Below, piece by piece: positions 16,108 to 25,364 of a DNA stretch of 64,000 nucleotides (position 1 is its first letter; each line of letters begins with the position of its first letter). Source of the stretch: Desulfosarcina widdelii (GTDB taxonomy: Bacteria > Desulfobacterota > Desulfobacteria > Desulfobacterales > Desulfosarcinaceae); contig NZ_AP021875.1 of assembly GCF_009688965.1 (NCBI RefSeq), positions 6,851,001 to 6,915,000 of the forward strand. Reading direction: 5' to 3'. The notes under the pieces are model-generated. The model was given only the letters and a program-made list of their open reading frames with translations. It was not told where the DNA came from and made no database searches. A program made the translations under genes and the position numbers.

Positions 16108-19100
16108 TCAGTGATCCTGGGAAGGGCTTTTAGCCGGTGCCGTTTCAGAATCCTTGTCGGCCTCGGAAGCCAGGGACTCAACCCCTTCCACCAGTTTAAA
16201 GGGTGCCTTCAGCACCCGCTCCATGATGTTGAGCAGCCCTTTGCCCACTTCGGATGGAGGCATGGTGACCACGGAAATGTCGTTCAGTTTCCCTTCAAGT
16301 CGCAAGGGGATGGAAATCAGGGAGCCGCCGGCGATATAGTTGATGATCGGCAGTTTGTTGACAATACGATCGACGGTTTTCAAAGGGGCTGCCAGCAGCA
16401 GGATATCGACTTCCTGTTTTTTCAGGTCGATGCCGCCCTGGCCGGTAAGTTTCAAGGAATTGCCGTCCATCAGAATTTCGGTGAAGTGCACCCGGCCGTC
16501 TTTGATCTCTGCTTTCGCATAGCACTGGGCATACCCGTACCCTTTTTCCGTCAGATCGGATTTTCCGGAAAATACCTCGGCGATATTGAGAACCGAGAAG
16601 ATTTTCATCAGTACGTTGGAATACTCGATTCTGCCATTTTCCGATGAAAAAAGCAGATCCCCGTAAAGGGAAGGAATAATGTCGTTTTGGGTTTCCGGCA
16701 GCCAAAGCTGGCCAGAAAGGTCATACCGGGCGTCGGCGCGCACTGTTTTGCCAAGGAGGCATTCGGAGGTCTCTTCCAGAGACACTGCCTCGGCCTTCGG
16801 GACGATGTGCAGGCTCAGGCCCCGGGGAGACAATACCAGCCACCCGGTGGTAGCGATGCCGCAAAGGTTGGCCTGGTCGATTTGAATCCGAGTGCTGTCG
16901 CCGTTCAGACGAACGTCGGCTTGAACCTGTTGCCAGGTGTAATCTTTATACGAAAATTCGTTTGCATTGACGCGGACTATCCCATGCGGACGCAATGAGG
17001 ACTTCTCGGCTGCCTTTTTCGGCGCGTTGTCATCCTTGTTGTCGGCGGTCTGCGCCATACGGATCAGTTCCTCGTCCAGCCGGTCGGCGTCCACGTCCAG
17101 ATCAATCTTCAAGCCGTCTTCGCTGCGGACCAAGCTGCCGTGCACAACCATCTGGCTGTTACACAGGGATATCTCCGACGGCTCGATGGTCAACCGGCCA
17201 CCGCTGCCGGCGACGGCAAATCGACTCACCTCGATGGGGGCGGGGGTGAGATTCAAGATGTGTACACCTCGTCCAGCAAGCGAGCCTGAAAATGAGGAGT
17301 TCAAAGGGGTCCGGGTGTCGATCATGGTGTGAAAATCGCCCTCGATCCGGCCCGACAAGGTGCGATTGTCCGCCAACAGACGATCGGCGGTTTCTTTCTC
17401 CAGGTTGCCGCGAAAACGGATTTCCATCCCGTTGAGACGTTTACTGCCAGAGACGGTGGCCTGGGAACGGCCATCGGCGAACCGAATCCGTCGAAGATTC
17501 CAGCTCTGTGGCAAGATTGAAAAGTCCGAATCGATTTCGACGCCACCGGCAGTCTTCATGTTTCCCATTACAGAGAGTCGCCGGTCGTCGGACCAACCGA
17601 TGTGGACACCGGAAAGATCGACCGGTGGCTTCATCTGCAGATGCTTCGGGATGGGCAGGATGGTGGTCAGCCAGTTGACAGCTTCCGAGCCCAGGGAACC
17701 TTCCAGGCCGCAGACAATGGACTCGGGATCTAAAAGATCCCCTTGGGGCTCGTAAGACACCACCAGAGATCCATCCAAAAACTCGATGGAGACATCGGTC
17801 GCGCGCTTATTATCGGGGGCATAGACGATCTCGCCTCCGGACAGCTTGATGCCAAAAGGCAGTCGAGGCGTGGACAGTTGAATATCTTCCGGCGTGCCCT
17901 GGATGGTGAAATCCCATTGTGCCGGATGGACGAGAGGCCCCTGGATTTCCAGCCGCGACAGGTTTGCGTTGCCGTCGATGGACTGAATGGACTTCCGGGC
18001 CGATGCCAGATCCTCGAAAGAAAGGAGCCAGTCACAAAAAGGTGCCGCCTGGACGTTAACGGTGGTGGAGGCGATGGACAACGTCGACTCTGCGGCCCAA
18101 TCGATTTCTGCATCCAACGCTTGGAAAGCGGCACCCTGAAAATACCCGCTGAAGCTTTTAAAAGCCACATGCTCGTCCTGGAGAAGGACGTTGCCGTCCA
18201 TTCGTTCCAGGTCCGCTTCGATGCCGGGGATGGTGATGCGTCCTTCGGTCAGATGCCCTGCGGCTTTCATGGAAATCAGGCGGGGTCCGTCGCTGCCGGA
18301 TTCAAAGCGTGCACTGTAGGTGGCATTGGTCAGGGTACCCTCACGGGCAACGTCAAAGGCCGTTCGAATTTCATCCAGGTCTCCGACAATGGAGCGGGTC
18401 ACCTGGCTGGCCGTGGCCACATCCAGTTCCTGGGCCGCGGCATGAAGCTCGATTTCCGATCGGTTCGTTTCTTTGACGCTCGTGACCGTTGCGCCGGCGG
18501 AGAGGCGCAGCGCCGGTTGGGCCGACTGCAGGGTGTCGATGGATAGGGTCAGTCCATTTTCTCCATAATTCACTTTCCCCGAGATTTCAGCGGAAACCAG
18601 ATCCAGTTTCAAGTTTTTTCGCATCACCGCCAGTTTGGGAAAACCCAGGCTGAAATGGCTGTTTACCATTTCTGGGGCGTCAACGCTAAAACTGACTTTG
18701 GATTCGGCGTGGGTGTTTTCGGTAACAATGCCACCAGGAAGGGATGCATAATGCAGCAGGGGCCGCAGGTTAAGTTCGGCCGCGCGAATGTCCCCGCCGG
18801 CTTTGCCGGCTTTGACATCGGCATGGAAATCCATGTCCAGATTGCCGGTAAGTGTCGACCGGCAGCCCAGATTCAGCCGGAGTGCCGTGCCGTCATTTTC
18901 TCCGAAAAGATGGATATCGGTGAACCGGAGGTCGGGTGCTTCGGCAAATGCCAGGGTCAGCATTCCCCTTTGGATCTGCACTTCGGTCCCTTTGTCAACC
19001 GCGGAAAGGGCCCCGAAAAGACCGCCGATGGCGGTTCGGATTGCGCTACCGGTGAACGTTTTGCCTGCCGGCGCTGCAGGGTCCGGCAGGTTTCCGGTGG

Positions 19101-19473
19101 GCGATTCCGGTTGCGGCGCCAACTGAATGTCGGGGGCCTCCAGAACCACCCGGCGGACGGTTACCCGACCTTGCAAAAGCGACAGAATTCCGGGGTAGAC
19201 CGACAGTTTGCTGGCCGTGATTTTGAAGAGATCCGGCCGGTGCAGGTCGATGACTTCCGCTCGCAGGTGGGGCAGAGGAAAAAAAGAGACGGCCAGATGG
19301 TCATAGCTCAGCTTCCCACCCCCGGTCGCCTGGGCGGTTTTGGTAACGATCAGCGACCGCACCACCTCGCGGTTGGCCATAAGGCGGGTGGCCAAGACAC
19401 TGGTGAGAAGCAGCCCGATGACGATGCCGGCGCAGACTGTACTGACGACAAGCAGTTTTTGCCGGATGCGCAT
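16108..19473 (-). CDS. AsmA-like inner-membrane-anchored protein
   Basis: The 1121-residue protein has one N-terminal transmembrane helix (about residues 8-30) and a long periplasmic region of repeating beta-strand units. The start (KLSYDHLAVSFFPLPHLRAEVIDL) is typical of the AsmA N-terminal domain. The C-terminal part (VHFTEILMDGNSLKLTGQGGIDL, then IVNKLPIINYIAGGSLISIPLRLEGKL) is typical of AsmA-2/DUF3971 relatives of TamB and YhdP. Such proteins form hydrophobic grooves that carry phospholipids to the outer membrane. GAGGG precedes the ATG. It begins right after the K+ channel stop, forming an operon with it and probably with the protease. Confidence 0.85.
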   Translation of the reverse strand: MRIRQKLLVVSTVCAGIVIGLLLTSVLATRLMANREVVRSLIVTKTAQATGGGKLSYDHLAVSFFPLPHLRAEVIDLHRPDLFKITASKLSVYPGILSLLQGRVTVRRVVLEAPDIQLAPQPESPTGNLPDPAAPAGKTFTGSAIRTAIGGLFGALSAVDKGTEVQIQRGMLTLAFAEAPDLRFTDIHLFGENDGTALRLNLGCRSTLTGNLDMDFHADVKAGKAGGDIRAAELNLRPLLHYASLPGGIVTENTHAESKVSFSVDAPEMVNSHFSLGFPKLAVMRKNLKLDLVSAEISGKVNYGENGLTLSIDTLQSAQPALRLSAGATVTSVKETNRSEIELHAAAQELDVATASQVTRSIVGDLDEIRTAFDVAREGTLTNATYSARFESGSDGPRLISMKAAGHLTEGRITIPGIEADLERMDGNVLLQDEHVAFKSFSGYFQGAAFQALDAEIDWAAESTLSIASTTVNVQAAPFCDWLLSFEDLASARKSIQSIDGNANLSRLEIQGPLVHPAQWDFTIQGTPEDIQLSTPRLPFGIKLSGGEIVYAPDNKRATDVSIEFLDGSLVVSYEPQGDLLDPESIVCGLEGSLGSEAVNWLTTILPIPKHLQMKPPVDLSGVHIGWSDDRRLSVMGNMKTAGGVEIDSDFSILPQSWNLRRIRFADGRSQATVSGSKRLNGMEIRFRGNLEKETADRLLADNRTLSGRIEGDFHTMIDTRTPLNSSFSGSLAGRGVHILNLTPAPIEVSRFAVAGSGGRLTIEPSEISLCNSQMVVHGSLVRSEDGLKIDLDVDADRLDEELIRMAQTADNKDDNAPKKAAEKSSLRPHGIVRVNANEFSYKDYTWQQVQADVRLNGDSTRIQIDQANLCGIATTGWLVLSPRGLSLHIVPKAEAVSLEETSECLLGKTVRADARYDLSGQLWLPETQNDIIPSLYGDLLFSSENGRIEYSNVLMKIFSVLNIAEVFSGKSDLTEKGYGYAQCYAKAEIKDGRVHFTEILMDGNSLKLTGQGGIDLKKQEVDILLLAAPLKTVDRIVNKLPIINYIAGGSLISIPLRLEGKLNDISVVTMPPSEVGKGLLNIMERVLKAPFKLVEGVESLASEADKDSETAPAKSPSQDH

Positions 19474-20139
19474 TCAGTTTCCCTCGGATCGGGCCAAAAA
19501 TTTACCCACCAGCATGGCGATGAGGATGGTCATGTAAAGCTGGCCGGTAATGGCGATCAGGATGGCTGTGGATCGGGACAGGTGGGACAGTGGGGTGACG
19601 TCCCCATAGCCAAGGGTCGTCAGCGTGACGAAACTGAAATAGAGGTAATCGAAAAAATCCGGGACGGCCTGTCCCGGAAAGATGATGCCGGATGCTATGC
19701 CCTTGACCGCTAACCGGTCAACCGAGTCGGCAATAGCCAGCAGCGCTCCGCCCAGGAAACCGAGCAGCAGGTAGCCGTTGATGGAACTCAAAATGATGGT
19801 GGGGGTCACTTCGCGGCTTCGGGCGATGTGCCGGATCATCAGCACGACAATGGCCACCAGAAAGAGGACTGTCGTGGTGGATTCGATCAGTTCGGTGGTC
19901 TGGTGGTGCAGAAAATGTTCGACCCATACGGCGGCAGCGGTAATCGTTCCCAAAGGCAGCAACACTTTGAGAGACCGGGGAGAGAAATCAAGCGAAAAAA
20001 CACCGCTAAAGAAAATGGCAGTGCGCAACAGATCGCGTGCCAAAGGGTTATTTGTCCTGAAAAGTGGAAACAGGAGCAGTAACGCCAGCAGGCAGAGCAA
20101 CAGGATCACGTTATTGCGGGCGAGTTGGTGAAGTTTCAT
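19474..20139 (-). CDS. Two-pore-helix-type potassium channel
   Basis: The 221-residue membrane protein has about five to six hydrophobic segments. A pore loop with the selectivity filter TTLGYGD (residues 174-180) lies just before the last helix, so ion conduction through a tetramer is expected. The N-terminal helices could form a small sensor-less bundle; no voltage-sensor arginine ladder or RCK domain is visible. It is the first gene of the unit leading to the AsmA-like gene, whose ATG abuts its stop codon. The pairing of a channel with an envelope lipid protein is unexplained. Confidence 0.88.
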   Translation of the reverse strand: MKLHQLARNNVILLLCLLALLLLFPLFRTNNPLARDLLRTAIFFSGVFSLDFSPRSLKVLLPLGTITAAAVWVEHFLHHQTTELIESTTTVLFLVAIVVLMIRHIARSREVTPTIILSSINGYLLLGFLGGALLAIADSVDRLAVKGIASGIIFPGQAVPDFFDYLYFSFVTLTTLGYGDVTPLSHLSRSTAILIAITGQLYMTILIAMLVGKFLARSEGN

Positions 20140-20164
20140 GCCGGTCGGGTCATGTCCGTTAAAG

Positions 20165-20204
20165 CAGCGGGCGAACCTGCCACCAAAGACACGTTCACCC
20201 GCCC
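20165..20204 (-). terminator. Stem-loop after the solute-binding protein gene
   Basis: On the minus strand GCGGGTGAAC pairs with GTTCGCCCGC (10 bp, one G-U pair) around a 16-base loop. The T tract is weak, so this may be a pause or partial terminator. Confidence 0.5.
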
Positions 20205-20224
20205 TTTGTCCCTTGTGGTTGTGT

Positions 20225-21037
20225 TTATTTCAAATTGGTCAACCACGAGGGGTCTTCGATCCATTTGACCTTCATTTTTACCAACTCATCGGACTCCCGC
20301 ATGGTGTTGAGGAAATTGTCCATCCAGTTGATCATCTGGGCGTCTCCCGCCGGCAGGGCGATGCCCAGCGGTTCGTAGGTGAAGGGCGTAATCAGCGAAA
20401 CCAGCCCTTCGTTGGGATGTTGCAGCAAGGAGAGAACACAAACATGGTAATCGGCGACCAGCGCGTCCACCTTGTTGGAAAGGACCATCTCCACGGCCTC
20501 ATCGTAGTTGCTGGCCGTAACCAGGCGGGCTTTGGGCATCAGGGTTTTGACCAGATCCGCACTGGTGGACGACTCCAGAGCCGTGTAGGCAAAGGCCTCC
20601 GAATTGAGCTTGTCCGTGTTTTCCGAGGTGACGAGGGATTCGAACTTGGTCAGCAGGGCTTTGCCGGAGATGTGGTACGGGCCCGCAAAGGCGACTTTCA
20701 TGTTTCGTTTGGGGGTAATGGTCAGCCCGGAGATAACCATGTCCACCTCACCGGCCTCCAGCGCGGGCAGCAATTCTGCAAAGGGTTTGATCACCAGGCT
20801 CAGTTCAACGCCCATGGCACCGGCGATATAGCTGGCCAGATCCACGTCCAGCCCCATGGGGAGATCGGATTTGTCGAGCATATTCAACGGCGGCATATTG
20901 GCCGCCGTTCCAACGCGCAGAACGCCGCTTTCAGCGATCCTGTCGAGATTCGATCCGGTGCCTCCGTTCATGGTGGCACACGCCGAGGTAAAAACAACAA
21001 TCAGAACCAAAAGAGCAATGCGTTTCATATTTCTCAT
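20225..21037 (-). CDS. Extracellular solute-binding lipoprotein, family 3 (amino-acid type)
   Basis: From the ATG at 21037 (GGAG 7 bases upstream) the precursor has a lipoprotein signal ending in VFTSAC, so it is lipid-anchored. The body matches SBP_bac_3 periplasmic receptors: SGVLRVGTAANMPPLN, MGLDVDLASYIA, VDMVISGLTITPKRN and a second lobe ending with a DPSWL-type C-terminus. Such proteins deliver polar amino acids to an ABC importer or act as a sensor. No permease or ATPase gene is nearby, so it is an orphan. An upstream start at 21085 is in frame but lacks a ribosome site. Confidence 0.88.
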   Translation of the reverse strand: MRNMKRIALLVLIVVFTSACATMNGGTGSNLDRIAESGVLRVGTAANMPPLNMLDKSDLPMGLDVDLASYIAGAMGVELSLVIKPFAELLPALEAGEVDMVISGLTITPKRNMKVAFAGPYHISGKALLTKFESLVTSENTDKLNSEAFAYTALESSTSADLVKTLMPKARLVTASNYDEAVEMVLSNKVDALVADYHVCVLSLLQHPNEGLVSLITPFTYEPLGIALPAGDAQMINWMDNFLNTMRESDELVKMKVKWIEDPSWLTNLK

Positions 21038-21114
21038 CCTTTTTCTCCTTTTTTCATACACGTTGGGTATCGGCTCCCGTTCCATCTTTTATTGGGAGCA
21101 TTCTATGCCGGCGG

Positions 21115-21549
21115 CTACTCCCAACCGGCCACTTCGTAGCCCTTCTCGAAAAGGCAGCGTTCCACAATTCCCCTGAAGACCGGCGGAGGATCGCTTCGCG
21201 AAACACCTCCGGCGGCAAGCGATGCGGCCCCGCCTGCGGCAGCACCGGCTACGGCGGCACGGTGGGGGTCCCTGCCCAGCACGGCTGCGGCAGCCGCTCC
21301 GGCAGCCGCCACAGACGCGGCATCGCTGGCCGCCTCCTCGGACAACTGCCCTTCGCCAGTTTCGCTGGCACCGGTTTCCCTGGCCACCCTCCAGCAATCC
21401 TCTATATCCGTCAGCGCTGCGTCGCGCCCCATGGCGCTGTAATGGGCATTGGGATAGAGAATCGGTCGCTTCACGGTTTCGAAAGCCGATGCCGGCAACG
21501 CATGGATCTGCAGAAGTATTCCGGCAAGGATCAGAATGGCTGCTTTCAT
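21115..21549 (-). CDS. Secreted glycine-zipper-type envelope protein
   Basis: The 144-residue precursor has a signal peptide (to about ASAFE, residue 24). The motif ILYPNAHYSAMGRDAALTDI is followed by DCWRVA, an Ala/Gly-rich central segment (about residues 75-115, SVAAAGAAAAAVLG...AAVAGAAAGGAASLAAGG) that can insert in or pack against membranes, and a conserved tail RCLFEKGYEVAGWE. This arrangement, with two Cys flanking the glycine zipper, is the pattern of the small glycine-zipper family proteins of proteobacterial envelopes. The function is unknown. It is probably monocistronic. Confidence 0.75.
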   Translation of the reverse strand: MKAAILILAGILLQIHALPASAFETVKRPILYPNAHYSAMGRDAALTDIEDCWRVARETGASETGEGQLSEEAASDAASVAAAGAAAAAVLGRDPHRAAVAGAAAGGAASLAAGGVSRSDPPPVFRGIVERCLFEKGYEVAGWE

Positions 21550-21834
21550 GGCTTACCTCTACTTGTTGGGGGTCTCCGGGAGCGGCTCCGGTTGTGGCCG
21601 GGATACCGAATGGCTGCAAGAGGTTGCTCGTTGTACCCGGGGTGGTAAAGAGACCGGATGAAAGTCTCCGGTTTCATTCTTGTCCATGCTTAGATGCCCG
21701 CTTTGCCCGGTAACTGCAATAATCTTAAAAAATATCACATCGTCACCCGGGGGTCAATGTGTCCGATCGGATGCTTTTCGCACGCAGGAACTGTCTGAGG
21801 CAGGCAGAAAAGTGCAGCGGCAAGAGGAAGATCT

Positions 21835-22485
21835 TCAGTTGGGTTTCGGGTAGATTTCCTTGCGGCAGGGGGGACAGATGGTGTGGGAAAAATCGGCCTC
21901 GGAATGCATGGCGACATACTCTTCCACATGCCACCATTCGCCGGATTCATCTCTGATTTTCTTGCAGTTGGAGCAGATGGGCAGCAGGCCGCGCAGCATT
22001 TCGTTTTCGGCCTCCAGTGCTTTTTGCCGGCTCAGGGATTCTTCGAGCCTGAGAAGCAGTTCGTCGCGTTTTTTCTCCAGGGCATGCTGCTTCGTAATAT
22101 TGCGCATGGTTCCGAAGAGTTGGGTCCGATCATTGTCACCTTTGAAGAATTTAGCCGTGATTTCAACCCAGAAAGGCGAACCGGTTTTGTGCAGCAGTTC
22201 AAATTCCACCCTGCGTTTGACGCCTTTACCCAGCTTGTATTTGCGATGTCCTTCGGCCAGAGATTCCATGCCCTTTTCGTATGATTCAGGGGTACACAAT
22301 TTATCTATGGGCAGTTCCCTGATCTCTTCCGGGGTGTAGCCGGTGACCTGTTCTACAGAAGGGCTGATGTAGGTAAAGCTCATCGCTTCGATGTCCACAA
22401 CCCAGATCACGTCGACGATCGATTTCTCGATGACTTTATATTGCTGTTCGTAGTTGGAAATAATCGATTCTATACTTTGGCTCAT
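21835..22485 (-). CDS. PAS-domain protein with C-terminal Cys-rich motif
   Basis: From ATG 22485 the protein has 216 residues; a TTG four codons upstream is less likely. A PAS domain spans about residues 18-130 (VDVIWVVDIEAMSFTYISPS, ending GTMRNITKQ), followed by a coiled coil (about 132-165). The tail LPICSNCKKIRDESGEWW...HTICPPC carries two Cys pairs (Cys171/174, Cys204/207). This tail is recurrent in Desulfobacterota PAS proteins and may bind metal. There is no kinase, cyclase or DNA-binding output, so it probably signals through a partner. It neighbours the diadenylate-cyclase-like gene on the same strand, after a 100-base gap. Confidence 0.82.
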   Translation of the reverse strand: MSQSIESIISNYEQQYKVIEKSIVDVIWVVDIEAMSFTYISPSVEQVTGYTPEEIRELPIDKLCTPESYEKGMESLAEGHRKYKLGKGVKRRVEFELLHKTGSPFWVEITAKFFKGDNDRTQLFGTMRNITKQHALEKKRDELLLRLEESLSRQKALEAENEMLRGLLPICSNCKKIRDESGEWWHVEEYVAMHSEADFSHTICPPCRKEIYPKPN

Positions 22486-22598
22486 AATAGCTCGCAACGA
22501 TCATGGATAATAACGGTTCGGCACCGCGACCCGTACCCCTCTATCGGCGGATAAAAGGACATTCTTTAGCTTAATTTGCCTGTCTTTTATCCGGGCAG

Positions 22599-24122
22599 TC
22601 AGTCTCCGTTGCGATCCACCCAGCGATCCAGGCGGGTTGGTTGGACGATGCCGCAGGACATGGGCCTCCATTGGCAGGCGGCACTGATCTCGACGCCGGA
22701 TTGAATGATGGACACCGGACGGTCTGAAGAAACCACGACGATGATGATGTTGGCATGTTCGGCGGAAAAACGCAGGGCCGAATTGAATCGTGCCCCGCGG
22801 GCACGGTCTTCGCCCTCGATTGCCCGCCCGTCCAGCAGGCAGGCGAATCCGTGAAGATGTAGATCGGCACCGATATGCAGGGCGCCGTCCAGCCGCAGCA
22901 GGGATTTGGCCAGATTGAGGATCTCAGGTTTTTGCAAATCCAGGGGACGGTCGAAGCATTGGCCGGAAATGGTCAGCGGTGAAACATTGAGGTCGATAAC
23001 CAGCGTTGCGCCATGTTTCCGGTCTTCCGCCCGGTGGACCAGAGAAGCGACGATCTTGAATACGGTGTTGCCGACTTCGGAATCGAGAGCGGATTCCAGC
23101 AGCGCTTCCTCTATATGAACCAGATTGGCCCGACGGGTTCTGGACTGGTAGGTGCCGTCGGAAAAGCTGCACACCGGGTCATCGACAACCGTCAAAAAGC
23201 CGTGCCCGCCCCTGAAATCGGCTGTGATGGTAAAATCGGGAAGGGGTTCCTCCGCGATGCCGGCCACACAGCGACCGTCGGAGATCAGTTTGAGATCCGA
23301 ATGTTCCACTGCCGCCAGGAGTTTGCGCACGTGTTTGACGTTTTCGATGGAGGGCCGTTCCGATTCTGGAAAGCGGGCCAAAAAGGAAAGCTGCGGCAAT
23401 GCCTGGGGTTCCACAAACACCAGTTTTCCCCTTGGCCAGGCCCCTTCTTCCCGCGTTCTGGAAAGCTCCAGAACCGTATCCAGAATCGGGTAGATGCGCA
23501 GTCGGGTGTCCCACCCCAAAAGGAAATTCATGCGATCGACGACGTCATCCCGAACGGCATGGGTGGCGTATTCCCGCAAAAAACTGCCCGAGATGCCGGT
23601 ATAAAAGGCGCGTTCGCCGGTCATATCGAGGCAAAAACGCCAGGCTGCATGCTCCAGCCATCGCTCAGTGGGGCCCGTACTGCAGGCGTCGGGATGGTGT
23701 TCGGTGAACCAGATCTGGTAGTAAACCGAACCTGACCGGCAGCCGAAGGAGATCAGGCCGGTCATATGAAGGTTCTTTTCCGGAACGATGTGGTTGTACT
23801 TCATGCTGTCGCGCTGAATGGCGGGGGCACTGCGCCACTGCTGATTTTCCACATACAACTCCTTCAGTCGGGGCTCGTGACCGCCCAGCAGGTTCTGGGG
23901 ATCGAAGATGTACATGGGGGCATCCGGTTCCATGGCAAAGACGATTGCCGCCCGACTGGGGCCGGAAAAGTGAGACAGGCCGTCCCGGAGACCGTCCAGC
24001 GAATCTCCGATACAGTGGCAGATGAAGGAACTGAGGGCCAAGGGCATGTTCCGCAGGTTATGTGGTCCGCCAGGGCACCACGGCAAACGAAATGTCCCTC
24101 CAGAAATAGGCCAATCGGCCAT
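22599..24122 (-). CDS. Diadenylate-cyclase-like (DisA_N-type) protein with altered active site
   Basis: The C-terminal third of this 507-residue protein matches the DisA_N fold that condenses ATP to c-di-AMP. DGA is at residues 412-414, then GFACLLDGRA, then RGARFNSALRFSA at 442-454 and IIIVVVSSDRPVSI. In active enzymes the second motif is RHR in GARHRAA; here it is RFN, so the catalytic His is absent. The N-terminal 400 residues are unfamiliar and may be sensory. It could be a degenerate c-di-AMP binder of the DACNV type or a cyclase with altered chemistry. The start is uncertain; an ATG at 24047 is an alternative. Confidence 0.7.
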   Translation of the reverse strand: MADWPISGGTFRLPWCPGGPHNLRNMPLALSSFICHCIGDSLDGLRDGLSHFSGPSRAAIVFAMEPDAPMYIFDPQNLLGGHEPRLKELYVENQQWRSAPAIQRDSMKYNHIVPEKNLHMTGLISFGCRSGSVYYQIWFTEHHPDACSTGPTERWLEHAAWRFCLDMTGERAFYTGISGSFLREYATHAVRDDVVDRMNFLLGWDTRLRIYPILDTVLELSRTREEGAWPRGKLVFVEPQALPQLSFLARFPESERPSIENVKHVRKLLAAVEHSDLKLISDGRCVAGIAEEPLPDFTITADFRGGHGFLTVVDDPVCSFSDGTYQSRTRRANLVHIEEALLESALDSEVGNTVFKIVASLVHRAEDRKHGATLVIDLNVSPLTISGQCFDRPLDLQKPEILNLAKSLLRLDGALHIGADLHLHGFACLLDGRAIEGEDRARGARFNSALRFSAEHANIIIVVVSSDRPVSIIQSGVEISAACQWRPMSCGIVQPTRLDRWVDRNGD

Positions 24123-24481
24123 TCATGGATGGGGCGCGAACTATCTGATTCATAGTGGATTGCCTGCAAATTGTCAATCCTGAAAATGATTTATTCTTAA
24201 TAAAAACAAAGGCATTGGTTGTTTATTGGGAACGTCTGCCGCCTGAGAGCCAAAGATTGCCAGTGAAAAACGTAGATTATCCCGGCAACGGGAGCGCACT
24301 CAATTTCAGCCAATCGGCGGCAAAGCTGTTGATTTCGGCTTTTGCTGTGTTATTATCGATTTAATCGAAGGTCCGTTTCAGCTTGGCGGGCCGGTTTCGT
24401 TATGAAGGTGGTCGTCATGTTCGTCAGTGGCACCCTTTATGAATGAAGCAAGAGAATTTTTTTCGAAAGGAGGGTGCCAGC
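24123..24481. other. Intergenic region with promoters and csp leader
   Basis: This 359-base divergent gap contains no convincing gene. A 14-codon reading frame at 24401-24445 could be a leader peptide, but it has no clear ribosome site. The region just before the cold-shock gene is a leader of unknown length, as is common for csp mRNAs. Confidence 0.4.
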
Positions 24482-24682
24482 ATGGTTAACGGCGTTGTCA
24501 AATGGTTCAACAGCAGCAAGGGCTACGGTTTCATTGAGCAGGAAGACGGTCCGGATGTATTCGTTCATCACTCCGGAATCAATTCCACCGGCTTTCGTTC
24601 GCTCAACGAAGGCGACCGGGTTACCTTTGAGATTGTTGACGGCCCCAAAGGTCCGTCCGCAGCCAATGTAACGGTTGTCTAA
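24482..24682 (+). CDS. Cold-shock protein (CspA family)
   Basis: This 66-residue single-stranded nucleic-acid-binding protein is a full cold-shock domain: VNGVVKWFNSSKGYGFIEQ includes RNP1 (KGYGFI), and DVFVHHSGI is RNP2. The ATG at 24482 follows an excellent AGGAGG; the longer frame from 24443 would translate through the ribosome site. Such proteins act as RNA chaperones. A strong terminator lies just after the stop, so the gene is monocistronic. Confidence 0.96.
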   Translation: MVNGVVKWFNSSKGYGFIEQEDGPDVFVHHSGINSTGFRSLNEGDRVTFEIVDGPKGPSAANVTVV

Positions 24683-24710
24683 GAACGTTTCCGATTCTTA
24701 GGAAAGTAAA

Positions 24711-24739
24711 GGGGGGCCGTGAAAGGCCCTCCTTTTTTT
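24711..24739 (+). terminator. Terminator of the cold-shock gene
   Basis: GGGGGGCC pairs with GGCCCTCC (one G-T pair) around GTGAAA, followed by seven T. Confidence 0.9.
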
Positions 24740-24952
24740 GAGCCCTTCTCCCCGCAACCGCAAGGCGTCGGCGGTTTTTCCTATATTTTTCCGGACTGCT
24801 TCATCATCTCACCCATTGGAGTTTTTTTGTGCCTTGGCCCTAATGCGATAGGGCGCTCGCGCGGCCGGTCGGTGTCCATGCGGATTGACTTTGTCGGTGG
24901 AGGTTGCTAAACGCAGTATCCATTGGCATTTAACACGGACTGAACAGGGACC

Positions 24953-25351
24953 ATGAAGAAAAAAAGAGAAAAACTTTTCAGGCATCCGGATATCGTCATT
25001 TCGACCTGCGATTTCGGCCACGGCATTTTCACCACCAAATCCCTCCCGGCCGATACAACGTTGGAGGAATGTCCCTATCTTCGGATCAACGCCGACGAGT
25101 GTGCCGGCACCCTGGACGACTATGTGTTCAACCTGGAATCCTCCGAAGACAATGGCTCGGAAGTTTACTCCCTGGTACTGGGATGGGGAAGCCTGTTCAA
25201 CCACTCTTACAAACACAACACCGAATACTGGCACGATACCGACCGCGACCTGATCGTATTTCATACCATCAAGAAGGTGGCTGCTGGCAAGCAGTTGTTT
25301 GTCAATTACGGAAAAGAGTGGTGGACATCCAGAGATCTGACCCCTGAATAA
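24953..25351 (+). CDS. SET-domain protein (putative lysine methyltransferase)
   Basis: The 132-residue protein is almost entirely a SET domain. FGHGIFTTKSLPADT gives the N-terminal SAM-binding GxG strand region, SLFNHSYKHN corresponds to the NHS motif, and LFVNYGKEWW corresponds to the NYG motif with the catalytic-type Tyr. These elements form the SAM and lysine sites in SET enzymes. No pre-SET or zinc region is present. It lies directly upstream of the crotonase gene (13-base gap), so they are likely cotranscribed. Bacterial SET proteins are short and their targets are mostly unknown. Confidence 0.85.
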   Translation: MKKKREKLFRHPDIVISTCDFGHGIFTTKSLPADTTLEECPYLRINADECAGTLDDYVFNLESSEDNGSEVYSLVLGWGSLFNHSYKHNTEYWHDTDRDLIVFHTIKKVAAGKQLFVNYGKEWWTSRDLTPE

Positions 25352-25364
25352 AGGAAAACAACCG

